From the NCBI GenBank assembly GCA_046756925.1, contig JBHHXH010000046.1, positions 1 to 22,502 of the forward strand: DNA of 22,502 bases, read 5' to 3'. Every line of letters begins with the position of its first letter. Positions within the stretch are counted from its first letter, which is position 1. The translations under genes and the position numbers were made by a program. Below are positions 1-7,330 of the stretch, piece after piece. The stretch is from JAJDBU01 sp046756925. GTDB taxonomy: Bacteria; Nitrospirota; Nitrospiria; SBBL01; JAADHI01. The notes under the pieces were generated by a model. That model made no database searches and had not been told where the DNA came from. It saw only the letters and a list, made by a program, of their open reading frames with translations.

Positions 1-53
1 CCCCCGACCGGCTGATTACAAATCAGCTGCTCTACCAACTGAGCTACGCCAGC
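1..53 (-). tRNA. tRNA-Thr (UGU), 3' part cut by window edge
   Basis: Read on the minus strand, a cloverleaf starts at base 53 with acceptor strand GCTGGCG, followed by T8/A9. The D arm is GCTC...GAGC with the AGTTGGTAGA loop. The anticodon stem is GCTGA/TCAGC around loop TTTGTAA, which gives anticodon TGT (Thr, ACA codons). The variable loop and the first strand of the T stem (GGGGG) are visible. The T loop, second T strand and acceptor 3' strand lie outside the window. I see no second tRNA between 54 and 316. Confidence 0.93.
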
Positions 54-227
54 CTATGGCCTTATGAAGACTTTCTTTACATTAAATAGGGGCTATGTTA
101 TAACCATCCGCGATTTGGTATGGGAAAATTCGCTATGAAGTCACACCTTGAATGAAGACACACCCTGATGGGGGGGTCAGACATGGTTCATCTACCCAAA
201 TAAACGGTTAATTCTAATGTCGGAATT

Positions 228-257
228 TTGGTTTGTCAAGAAAAAATCTGCTATACT
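228..257 (+). promoter_or_regulatory. Candidate extended -10 promoter for the barrel gene at 317
   Basis: TGCTATACT at 249-257 is a strong extended -10 element (TGn plus TATACT). A weak -35 (TTGGTT, 228-233) lies 18 bases upstream. The predicted start of transcription is near 264. That leaves a leader of about 50 bases before the Shine-Dalgarno AAGGAG (303-308) and the ATG at 317. It argues against a start further upstream in the same frame. Confidence 0.5.
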
Positions 258-316
258 TTTCAAACGAATACCAAATTTCCCATTTATCAAACCTAAAAAA
301 CAAGGAGCCGCCGTCA

Positions 317-1057
317 ATGTTCACGCAAAATAGCCGTCACTTACGATGGATGGTACTGACCCTCATTCTTATCGTTTACCCTCACAGCGCATCCGCCGGC
401 GAAGTCGACATTAAAATCCCCGTCACCGGCTTGGGCTCGGAGGTTTTTAAAGATTTTTCAGAAGAAATCGGCCTGGCCATCAGTTACCTGCCCATGTCCC
501 CCGCGGAGCCGCTTGGCATATTAGGCTGGGACATCGGCGTCGAACTCTCCGCCGTCGATATCGATCGGGGAATTTGGTCGCAGCTGGCCACAGACACGCC
601 GCCCGGCACGGTTCTTTTTCCTAAAATTCATCTCCAAAAGGGGCTTCCCTTTAGTTTCGATATCGGAGCGATTTATTCGAAAGTGCCGAGTTCCAATATT
701 GAGGTCATCGGGGGAGAATTGAAGTGGGCCTTTATTTCCGGAAACGCCGCCCTGCCCGCCATCGCCGTCAGAGGATCATACACAACCCTAGAGGGTGTCG
801 ATGGCCTCGACTTGGAGACCGTCGGCGCGGATGTGTCGATCAGCAAGGGGTTTTTATTCGCGACGCCCTATGTGGGTTACGGACAGGTTTGGGTGACGAG
901 CGAAGAAAGTGTCACACCCCTTAAATTTAAAGAAAGCCTGAGCTTGGCCAAACCCTTTGTCGGCGTCAAGGTCTCCTTGGCCCTGATCAATTTTGTATTC
1001 GAGGCCGATTTTGGGGAAATTCCAATCTACACCGGCCGACTTAACCTCGGATTTTAA
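317..1057 (+). CDS. Outer-membrane beta-barrel protein, function unknown
   Basis: A 247-residue protein. The start is placed at ATG 317 because AAGGAG precedes it and a signal peptide begins right there: a basic n-region, a hydrophobic stretch at about residues 11-22, and an A-S-A cleavage site near residue 27. The frame is open upstream to a TTG at 233, but that would bury the signal peptide. The mature part alternates short amphipathic strands with Gly/Ser-Asp turns and ends in a C-terminal Phe, the usual signature for BAM-dependent outer-membrane insertion. The strand pattern and the mature length of about 220 residues suit a small barrel of roughly 8-10 strands. I do not recognise a specific family or substrate. 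It stands alone behind its own promoter, with about 150 bases before the next gene. Confidence 0.8.
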   Translation: MFTQNSRHLRWMVLTLILIVYPHSASAGEVDIKIPVTGLGSEVFKDFSEEIGLAISYLPMSPAEPLGILGWDIGVELSAVDIDRGIWSQLATDTPPGTVLFPKIHLQKGLPFSFDIGAIYSKVPSSNIEVIGGELKWAFISGNAALPAIAVRGSYTTLEGVDGLDLETVGADVSISKGFLFATPYVGYGQVWVTSEESVTPLKFKESLSLAKPFVGVKVSLALINFVFEADFGEIPIYTGRLNLGF

Positions 1058-1207
1058 GACGACCCATTTTTAAAAAAATCATATGGCGTGTCACAAACAT
1101 TCCTTATAGTTCCCCGCCGAAGACAATCTCAATATCGATTGAATAGACCCCCTTCATATCATTATCTACAAGGCAGAACCGTTCTTTAAGATACCATAAA
1201 GGCTTCG

Positions 1208-1918
1208 GTGGAAATGGCATTCGACAAGGAAAAATCCGTTCAGAAGATGTTTACATCGATCGCCAAGTATTACGATCTGAACAACAGCTTGCTTTCATTC
1301 GGCCTCCATCACCGTTGGAAAAAAAAGACCCTGGATGCCCTCAGCCTCCAAAAAAATGATCGTGTTCTGGACGTCGGGGCGGGCACCGCCGATCTTTCCT
1401 TGTTGGCCGCCGAATACTTGGGTGAAGACGGCACCGTCATCGCCAGCGACTTAAACGAACCCATGCTATCCATCGGAAAAAAGAAGGCCGAAGTGCAGAA
1501 TGCCAAGCGGCTTTACTGGGCCCGGGCAAACGCCGAACGCCTCCCATTCCGCGACCAATCCTTCGATGCAATTCTCACAGGGTTTTGCCTTCGAAACGTC
1601 TCCGACCTAAACCAGGCCCTTCGAGAAATCCATCGCCTGCTGAAACCAAATGGAAAGATGGCCTGTCTCGATTTTTCGACACCCGTCTTCGCCCCCTTCA
1701 GGAAGCTCTACGATTACTACTCCTTTGGAATCCTGCCCAAAATCGGCGCCTGGGTCTCGAGGGATGAAACCGGCATCTACGAATATCTCCCCGCCTCGAT
1801 CCGAACATTCCCAAACCAACACGCGCTAAAAACCCAAATCGAAAAAATCGGGTTTCACAAAGTGTCCTTTCAAAATCTGGCCGGTGGTATCGTAGCAATC
1901 CATGTCGCCATAAAATAG
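1208..1918 (+). CDS. ubiE: Demethylmenaquinone/ubiquinone C-methyltransferase
   Basis: A class I SAM-dependent methyltransferase of the UbiE/MenG family, 236 residues, the usual length. It methylates the quinone ring late in menaquinone (and, in some bacteria, ubiquinone) synthesis, acting on membrane-bound lipid from the cytoplasm. Visible signs are the family N-terminus (VQKMFTSIAKYYDLNNSLLSFG, about 11-32), SAM motif I VLDVGAGTADL (53-63), the acidic residue after strand 2 (D81), and the diagnostic C-terminal GGIVAIH segment. GTG 1208 sits 5 bases after AAAGG; an in-frame ATG at 1214 (11 bases away) is the alternative start. No other quinone genes are in view, so menaquinone rather than ubiquinone as the product is an inference. 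It could equally be labelled menG. The stop is TAG. Confidence 0.93.
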   Translation: MEMAFDKEKSVQKMFTSIAKYYDLNNSLLSFGLHHRWKKKTLDALSLQKNDRVLDVGAGTADLSLLAAEYLGEDGTVIASDLNEPMLSIGKKKAEVQNAKRLYWARANAERLPFRDQSFDAILTGFCLRNVSDLNQALREIHRLLKPNGKMACLDFSTPVFAPFRKLYDYYSFGILPKIGAWVSRDETGIYEYLPASIRTFPNQHALKTQIEKIGFHKVSFQNLAGGIVAIHVAIK

Positions 1919-2334
1919 CGCTTCGATCAAAAACCTTCGTTAAGATCCCCTACAGACAAAACTACCGCTGACAGACTGGCATCAACATTTTAAGAGAGAA
2001 GAAAAATGGCTCAAATAGTAAGGACAAACCATCCAGCCATGAAGCGATGGACATCCAGAATGCCGACACGATTGATTCCTGAAGGGCCGCCAAAATATCC
2101 GGAGACGACAATGCCTTCACAACGACCCCTATTTTCACCTGACTGGATCCTTCACTTGGATGGTAGGATTGCCTCATTGCGGGGAAATTCTCCACGACCT
2201 CAACCGTCTCTATTTATGAAGTCCTGGAAAATACGCACAAAAAAAACCACAGTCGCTTGAGGATCGGGGCACTGTATTTGCTCAGTTAGTGGATATAATG
2301 AGAGCGTCATTCGATTAAAACGGGAGGGTTCAAA
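1919..2334. other. 416-base gap with no confident gene
   Basis: Two small overlapping open frames lie here on opposite strands. A plus-strand frame (2006-2260, 84 codons, ATG after GAGAGAAG) is Pro/Arg-rich and resembles nothing I know. A minus-strand frame (GTG 2195 down to 1962, 77 codons) contains a run VKIGVVVKAL, faintly like the first strand of periplasmic binding proteins, but with no continuation of that fold. Either could be chance or a decayed remnant. No terminator hairpin with a T-run is visible after ubiE. The right end carries the -10 hexamer and Shine-Dalgarno of the next gene. Confidence 0.4.
2294..2328 (+). promoter_or_regulatory. -10 hexamer and Shine-Dalgarno ahead of the 185-residue gene
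   Basis: A consensus TATAAT is at 2294-2299, and GGAGGG at 2323-2328 lies 6 bases before ATG 2335. The -35 position has no good match, so the promoter is either activator-dependent or a chance match. If it is real, the leader is only about 28 bases. Confidence 0.35.
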
Positions 2335-2892
2335 ATGTGTAACTTGCCCTTAAGAAAACGAATCCTGGCCTCATGTGTCGTCGCCTTTGTTGTGGTATTA
2401 AACAGCCACGCGGCGGTTGCGGAAAAACCAATGGGAGCGAATACTGTAGGGGAAATTGCGCTTATACGAGATCGTCTGAATCAACACTTTGACGAGCTCA
2501 ACCAAAACATACGAAATGAAGCAAGTCACTATTCAGACTATATTCTCTATGGGAAAAACCACAGCCTTCATGATTTCTGGCAACATCTAGGCCAATTGAA
2601 ACAAGAGCAAGGGAAACTCAGCCAAGGGATCGAGCTGTTGCAAGCAAGGATAATAAGGAAATCTCCAGGCACAGATGACAGTTACCCGACAATCGTGGAC
2701 TTGCCCCCCAGCGGTGCATTGCGCTCCGACCCCGGCCTTCATTCAAAAATCTTTTCCCAATGGCGGTTTTTTTATTTTTTGATTTCGGGTGGCTTCTTTT
2801 TAATCAACCTGGCCCTTTTCCTCGCCTGCATCGAGGTTGAAAGCAGTCGGTACTCCCATGAACACCTTATCCCTCACCGAAAAGCCGCGTAA
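2335..2892 (+). CDS. Unrecognised exported, membrane-anchored coiled-coil protein
   Basis: 185 residues with a strong ribosome-binding site, so it is very likely expressed, but I do not recognise a family. Residues 1-29 form a signal peptide (basic LRKR, a hydrophobic core at about 10-22, and an AAVA end). Residues about 36-107 are helical with heptad-like spacing and many Gln, Glu and Lys, suggesting a periplasmic coiled coil. A short Pro-rich linker follows (118-135). Residues about 145-166 form a second strong hydrophobic helix, followed by a short basic tail. If the first segment is cleaved, the protein is tethered by a C-terminal anchor with its helical domain in the periplasm. If not, it is a hairpin with two membrane passes. 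Neighbours give no functional clue. Confidence 0.72.
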   Translation: MCNLPLRKRILASCVVAFVVVLNSHAAVAEKPMGANTVGEIALIRDRLNQHFDELNQNIRNEASHYSDYILYGKNHSLHDFWQHLGQLKQEQGKLSQGIELLQARIIRKSPGTDDSYPTIVDLPPSGALRSDPGLHSKIFSQWRFFYFLISGGFFLINLALFLACIEVESSRYSHEHLIPHRKAA

Positions 2893-2895
2893 GCA

Positions 2896-2943
2896 ATCCC
2901 GGTGTAAAAGGTAATCGGAATACGAGGACCATAACTCCGGGAT
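2896..2943. repeat. 7-bp inverted repeat with 34-base spacer
   Basis: ATCCCGG at 2896-2902 is perfectly complementary to CCGGGAT at 2937-2943, just after the stop of the 185-residue gene. The loop is long and no T-run follows, so it is not a typical intrinsic terminator. Confidence 0.3.
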
Positions 2944-3013
2944 ATCTTACGAATTCCAAGAAGCTTCTTACTTATATGTCAAAAATATATATGCCGAATA
3001 GGGAATTTTAGAC

Positions 3014-3042
3014 TTGACCTAATTTGAGACTTTGGTTAAGCT
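3014..3042 (+). promoter_or_regulatory. Candidate promoter for the barrel gene at 3114
   Basis: TTGACC (3014-3019) is followed after 17 bases by TAAGCT (3037-3042), a good -35 with a poor -10. The leader would be about 65 bases. The following Shine-Dalgarno AAGGAGGG (near 3099-3106) is excellent. Confidence 0.35.
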
Positions 3043-3113
3043 CTGACAACTCTGTCTTATCTCCATCACCAATACCAATAGACCTTTAACCCTTTTTAAG
3101 GAGGGATCAGAAT

Positions 3114-3965
3114 ATGCGACGATTGACGATCTTGGGCGTCTTTGCGATATTTCTCGGCCTTACGCCAACCGTGGAGGCGGCGGAGTCGGAATTTAACCGG
3201 ATATCATCCACACTTTATGGGCCAAGCGGCCTTTTTTTAACCCAGTCAATCGACACCCTGCCTCCCGGAAAAGTGGAAGTCGGCCTCGGTCTGTCGTTCT
3301 TGGACGGAGACAATCTTAAGAAGGAAGACCTCTCGGTGTCCGAGCTGTCGTCCACCCTCACCGTCGGCATCACACCGAACCTGGAGGTATCGGGACAATT
3401 GCCCTACTTCATCGATATCGAAGAGGGAAACGAAAGCAATAGCGACGTGGGTGATATCAATTTCTCGCTCAAGTGGCGGCTACTGGAACCAAGCACCAAC
3501 CTGAACTTTCCGGGTTTTGCCCTATCGCTGACCCTTTTTCTCCCAACCGGAGAGCCCAAAACCGGCGCGGGAACGGTCGATTCATGGGGTTTGAAGGCCC
3601 TCCTGGTTTCGTCCGCCGAAACCGAGGTCGGAACGGCGGACAATACCGTCCTCATCGGATTTTATGCGAACGGCGGCATTTTTATTCAGGATAGCGGAGA
3701 CGACAATTTCGAGGAAAAACACGGGATCATCGATTTGGGGCTCCTCATCCCCTTGGTCGAGTCGAGGGCTCTGCAACTGATTCTGGAAGGAAACTTCCGC
3801 ATCGACCGGGAATCCCGGCTGGAAAGGGAATATGGGGCCGCCACCCTGGGTTTGCGCTACGTCAGCCGCCACCTCGCCGTCAACGGAGGATGGCAGCACC
3901 GGGTCAACGAAGATCCCCTCGATAATTCAAACCGATTGATCATTTATGGAAGCTACTTTTTCTAA
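3114..3965 (+). CDS. Outer-membrane beta-barrel, MetA-phenol/transporter-like
   Basis: 283 residues. A near-perfect AAGGAGGG lies about 8 bases before ATG 3114, and the first 22 residues form a signal peptide ending VEA. The mature protein is a series of amphipathic strands. It has a segment like PPGKVEVGLGLSFLDGD early on, then repeated ITPNLEVSGQLPY- and SDVGDINFSLKWRL-type hairpins. These resemble the 'transporter' barrel family often annotated as MetA-pathway of phenol degradation (PF13557-like). It ends YGSYFF, with the C-terminal Phe expected for outer-membrane assembly. That family name does not establish a substrate. The gene is convergent with era, with only 22 bases between the stops and no room for a separate terminator. 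Confidence 0.82.
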   Translation: MRRLTILGVFAIFLGLTPTVEAAESEFNRISSTLYGPSGLFLTQSIDTLPPGKVEVGLGLSFLDGDNLKKEDLSVSELSSTLTVGITPNLEVSGQLPYFIDIEEGNESNSDVGDINFSLKWRLLEPSTNLNFPGFALSLTLFLPTGEPKTGAGTVDSWGLKALLVSSAETEVGTADNTVLIGFYANGGIFIQDSGDDNFEEKHGIIDLGLLIPLVESRALQLILEGNFRIDRESRLEREYGAATLGLRYVSRHLAVNGGWQHRVNEDPLDNSNRLIIYGSYFF

Positions 3966-3987
3966 GGCAAGGGTCTCTACTAAAAGC

Positions 3988-4872
3988 TCAATAACCCATC
4001 TGCTTCAGAAACCGGGGATCTCCGGTCCAATGCCTTTTGACCTTCACCCATAGAGCCAAGCGTACCCTTGTCGCCAACAGCCGTTCCAGATCCGATTGCG
4101 CCCCTTCCCGGATCACCTGAAGCATGCGACCGCCGCGGCCGATAAGTATTCCCTTCTGGGAAGGCTTCTCGACATAAATGGTGGCATCAATAGCCGTCAG
4201 ATTCGACTTGGGATCCTCCTTGAACAAGACGATTTCCACAGCAGAGGCATAAGGAACTTCCTCCCAGGTTTTTTGAACCACCTTTTCCCGGATCATTTCC
4301 CCCGCCAAATATCGAATGGGCTGATCCGTCAAAAGATCTTCGGGAAAAAAAGGACGGCCCTCCGGCAGATAGCCCCGCAACAACTGGAGAAGACGGTCGG
4401 TATTTTCACCGCTGAGGGCCGACAGGGGAATGATTTCAGAGTATAGATCTTCCTTATGATAGGCATCGAGCATCGGGATCATCCGATGCCGTTTGACCAA
4501 ATCGATCTTGTTGACTCCCAGAATTTTAGGTGTTTTGATTTTCTGCAGGTGATCGGTGATTTGTCGATCGACAAGTCCGGACAGCTGGAGCGGGTCTACC
4601 AGCAACAGAACGAGATCGACCTCCGACAAGGAGGCAAGTGCTGTTTGGACCATGCGCCGATTGAGTTTGCCCCGCCCCGCATGAATTCCGGGTGTGTCGA
4701 AAAACACCAGTTGCGCATCGATCGAATTATGAATACCGAGGATTCGGTTTCGTGTCGTCTGGGGCTTGTCGGACACGATAGAAATCTTCTCGCCCAATAG
4801 GCGATTCAACAGCGTCGATTTGCCGACGTTCGGCCGCCCGACAATGGCGACAAACCCGGATCGATAGGACAT
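3988..4872 (-). CDS. era: GTPase Era
   Basis: Era binds the 3' end of 16S rRNA and acts as a checkpoint in 30S subunit maturation. The 294-residue form starting at ATG 4872 matches the usual length; the frame stays open upstream to 4941, but that adds an atypical extension. GTPase motifs: G1 GRPNVGKS (12-19), G2 around QTTRNR (38-43), G3 DTPG (59-62), G4 NKID (121-124), G5 SALSG (151-155). The C-terminal KH domain has the Era signature IGRGGRML (about 244-251), followed by a basic LWVKVKRHW segment. A GGGGGGAGG tract directly precedes the ATG at very short spacing. It is the last gene of the long minus-strand run, about 109 bases after ftsB. Confidence 0.96.
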   Translation of the reverse strand: MSYRSGFVAIVGRPNVGKSTLLNRLLGEKISIVSDKPQTTRNRILGIHNSIDAQLVFFDTPGIHAGRGKLNRRMVQTALASLSEVDLVLLLVDPLQLSGLVDRQITDHLQKIKTPKILGVNKIDLVKRHRMIPMLDAYHKEDLYSEIIPLSALSGENTDRLLQLLRGYLPEGRPFFPEDLLTDQPIRYLAGEMIREKVVQKTWEEVPYASAVEIVLFKEDPKSNLTAIDATIYVEKPSQKGILIGRGGRMLQVIREGAQSDLERLLATRVRLALWVKVKRHWTGDPRFLKQMGY

Positions 4873-4981
4873 TCCTCCCCCCGATATAAAATCTTGTTCA
4901 AAACAACGTGATTCGGGATGACAAGGATACCTCAACCCCACCAGCAGGCCGCTTCGACCGATCAGAAAAAGGAAGCTTCAA

Positions 4982-5311
4982 CTAGGGGGTGTCCGAACCG
5001 AGAAATTCATAGACCCACTCCCCCTGCTTCACAAACCCCAAGCGCTCCCGGGCATGGCGTTCAATGGCGAATAGATCGTTCCGAAGCGCTTCGATTTGGC
5101 CTTTCAGTCTTTCGTTCGTTTCAACCAGGAAGATCACTTCTTTTTGAATGTTCAGATGGTTTTTTTGTAATCGAAGGGCATTGAAGAATCCCATCTCGCC
5201 AAAGAAAAAGGACAGGATGAGATAGATGTTCACGAAAACGGCAAGGGAAATCAGCATCCCTCGTCGTTTTTTTCGGTTTTTTTCGCGCGTCGTCTTTCGT
5301 TTGTTTCTCAT
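4982..5311 (-). CDS. ftsB: Septum formation initiator FtsB/DivIC
   Basis: A 109-residue bitopic division protein. FtsB pairs with FtsL through a periplasmic coiled coil and links to FtsQ in the divisome. Residues 1-18 are very basic (cytoplasmic tail), about 19-38 form the single membrane helix, about 45-80 are a Leu/Asn/Glu-rich coiled coil, and 83-103 carry the family's conserved end (IERHARERLGFVKQGEWVYEF, split here only for recognition). Its ATG overlaps the stop of the preceding barrel gene as ATGA, so translation is probably coupled. FtsB homologues commonly lie downstream of eno, as here, but with one extra gene between them. The stop is TAG. Confidence 0.92.
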   Translation of the reverse strand: MRNKRKTTREKNRKKRRGMLISLAVFVNIYLILSFFFGEMGFFNALRLQKNHLNIQKEVIFLVETNERLKGQIEALRNDLFAIERHARERLGFVKQGEWVYEFLGSDTP

Positions 5312-6006
5312 AGGGAGTAACCGACGGAAAAGGTCAATCCATTTTCATGAATCAAGCGAAGCTCACTGACGAAATGGAGGCGCTTATATAAAAACTCCGC
5401 CCCGATAAAAAGATCCCCAAGGCTCTCCAGCTCGATCCTGGGACCCTGCTTAAACTTTCCACGCCCAATCGAAAACAGGAATCCGCCGTAAGGCCGCATC
5501 CATTCCACTTTTTCGAAAACCCCTCCGAAAAACACATCGACTTCATCCCATCTCAAACGGGGAAAGGCCGAGCGGTCATCCTTTGTATGGAATTCAAGGA
5601 TCTGTATGCCCATACCCGCTGAAACGGCTTCTGTTTTGTAAACGATCCACTTGAGCCCCGCACCGTAAGCCGGGCCGAAGGATCCGTTAAAGTTTCGAGA
5701 AGGGGTTTCATGCGCGGCCAGCCCCAAACGAATAAAAAGGTCGATGGCGGAATTCAACCCGAGCCCGTATTTCAGGAGAATGCGCTCTTCCCGCGATCCG
5801 CCGTGAAAACCGCTTTGATCCGATTCTATATCGGGTTCTCCGCGTTCGTAATCGAGGGCAATCCGGCCATGGGATTCGGGTGAGAGGTCGGCAACGGGGT
5901 TTCCAATGCCCCCCGCATTGACGCGGCCGGTATGAACATGGAGCACGAACAACAAGACAAGAAAAAAGAACCCGGCATGCAATGGATACCACAGCAGCCG
6001 TCCCAT
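5308..6006 (-). CDS. Predicted outer-membrane beta-barrel between eno and ftsB
   Basis: 232 residues from ATG 6006, which lies one base after the eno stop. AAAGGA inside the end of eno serves as Shine-Dalgarno. A longer open frame reaches 6174 but overlaps eno and hides the signal peptide, so the later start is preferred. Residues about 1-31 form a signal peptide with a long hydrophobic core (FFFLVLLFVL) and an NAG end. The remainder alternates amphipathic strands and turns: YGLGLNSAIDLFIRLGLAA, YGAGLKWIVY, AGMGIQILEF, VDVFFGGVFE, FSIGRGKF, FIGAEFLYKR, FVSELRLIHE and FSVGYSL. This looks like a porin-like or OmpA/OmpW-type barrel of about 10-12 strands. The final residue is Leu rather than Phe, with aromatics just before it. 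No specific family recognised. Confidence 0.75.
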   Translation of the reverse strand: MGRLLWYPLHAGFFFLVLLFVLHVHTGRVNAGGIGNPVADLSPESHGRIALDYERGEPDIESDQSGFHGGSREERILLKYGLGLNSAIDLFIRLGLAAHETPSRNFNGSFGPAYGAGLKWIVYKTEAVSAGMGIQILEFHTKDDRSAFPRLRWDEVDVFFGGVFEKVEWMRPYGGFLFSIGRGKFKQGPRIELESLGDLFIGAEFLYKRLHFVSELRLIHENGLTFSVGYSL

Positions 6007-6007
6007 T

Positions 6008-7306
6008 TTAGTCCTTTGCATGAAGGTCATAGGTTTCGGCAAGCACCCGAGGACGAAAAACCGCATCCAAACCCAACTCCTTTTCAATCCGTAGCAGCTG
6101 ATTGTATTTTGCCGTGCGGTCGGTCCGCGAGAGCGATCCGGTTTTAATCTGTGACGCGCCGCTTCCGACGGCAAGATCGGCGATCGTCGTATCCTCCGTC
6201 TCGCCCGATCGATGAGAAACCACCGCTTTGTATCCGGCGCGGTGCGCCAAATCGATGGTGCGGAGGGTTTCGGTCAGTGTACCGATCTGATTCAATTTGA
6301 TCAAAACGGCGTTCCCCACACCGTCCCGAACACCCTTCGCCAAGCGCTTCTCGCTCGTGACAAAAAGGTCGTCTCCGACCAACTGGATCCGCCGGCCAAG
6401 TACCTGGGTCATTTTACGCCAGCCCGCCCAATCGTTTTCCGCGAGGCCGTCTTCGATCGACACGATCGGGTAATGATCGACCAAGCGACCATAATAGTCT
6501 ATCATCTCATCCGAAGAAAGGGGCTTCTTTTCAGATTGGAGACGGTATTTTTTGCCCTGATAGAACTCGCTGGCGGCCGCATCGAGCGCCAACACAACAT
6601 CCCGCTTGGGCCGAAAACCGGCTTTTAGAATCCCATCCATGATCAACCCCAAGGCCTCTTCGTGCGAATGGATGCCCGGAGCAAAGCCGCCCTCGTCGCC
6701 CACCGCGGTCGTATAGCCCTTTTTTCTTAACACCTCCTTCAGTGCATGGAAAACCTCAACCCCGATCCGGAGTGCGTCCGAAAAAGACGCGCCCGCAATC
6801 GGCATAATCATAAACTCCTGTATATCCAAACCGTTGTCGGCATGGGCGCCCCCATTGAGGATGTTCATCATCGGCAGGGGAAGCGCCCGCGCCTGAATGC
6901 CTCCCAAATACCGAAAAAGGGGCATCTTCATATCCGATGCCGCCGCCTTGGCGACCGCCAAAGAGACCCCCAGCATGGCATTGGCGCCCAATCGTTTTTT
7001 ATTAGGGGTGCCGTCCAAGTCCAGTAGACTTTGGTCAACGAGCGCCTGCGCTTCCGCGGGAACCCCCAACAATTTCGGCCGGATCTTGCTCTGGACGTGG
7101 TCGATCGCCTTTAAAACCCCCTTCCCCAGATACCGTGACGGATCTTTATCCCGAAGCTCCAAGGCCTCTCGCGACCCGGTCGAGGCGCCGGAGGGAACCG
7201 AAGCCGTCCCCCTCGCCCCCGATGCCAAGCAGGCTGTCACCTCAATCGTCGGGTTTCCGCGGGAATCTAATATTTCAAGTGCATTGATATCGGTAATAAC
7301 AGACAT
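6008..7306 (-). CDS. eno: Enolase (phosphopyruvate hydratase)
   Basis: Interconverts 2-phosphoglycerate and phosphoenolpyruvate in the cytoplasm. 432 residues, standard length. Visible signatures: the N-terminal ALEILDSRGNPTIEV segment, the mobile loop SGASTG (39-44), NILNGGAHADN, the catalytic Glu in VGDEGGFAP, the three Mg-binding acidic residues in ALDAAASEF, SIEDGLAENDW and LVGDDLFVT, the catalytic Lys in LIKLNQIGT, and SHRSGETEDTTIADLAV with IKTGSLSRTDR near the end. All key residues are intact. A GGGAG/GCGGA purine tract precedes ATG 7306. It follows gatB after 24 bases and runs into the barrel gene with a one-base gap. Confidence 0.98.
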   Translation of the reverse strand: MSVITDINALEILDSRGNPTIEVTACLASGARGTASVPSGASTGSREALELRDKDPSRYLGKGVLKAIDHVQSKIRPKLLGVPAEAQALVDQSLLDLDGTPNKKRLGANAMLGVSLAVAKAAASDMKMPLFRYLGGIQARALPLPMMNILNGGAHADNGLDIQEFMIMPIAGASFSDALRIGVEVFHALKEVLRKKGYTTAVGDEGGFAPGIHSHEEALGLIMDGILKAGFRPKRDVVLALDAAASEFYQGKKYRLQSEKKPLSSDEMIDYYGRLVDHYPIVSIEDGLAENDWAGWRKMTQVLGRRIQLVGDDLFVTSEKRLAKGVRDGVGNAVLIKLNQIGTLTETLRTIDLAHRAGYKAVVSHRSGETEDTTIADLAVGSGASQIKTGSLSRTDRTAKYNQLLRIEKELGLDAVFRPRVLAETYDLHAKD

Positions 7307-7330
7307 GATCCGCTCCCATCTTTGATCGGT

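Noticed and set aside
3582..3899. 105-codon minus-strand frame opposite the 3114 barrel gene
   Set aside because: Antisense shadow without a ribosome site or recognisable domain.
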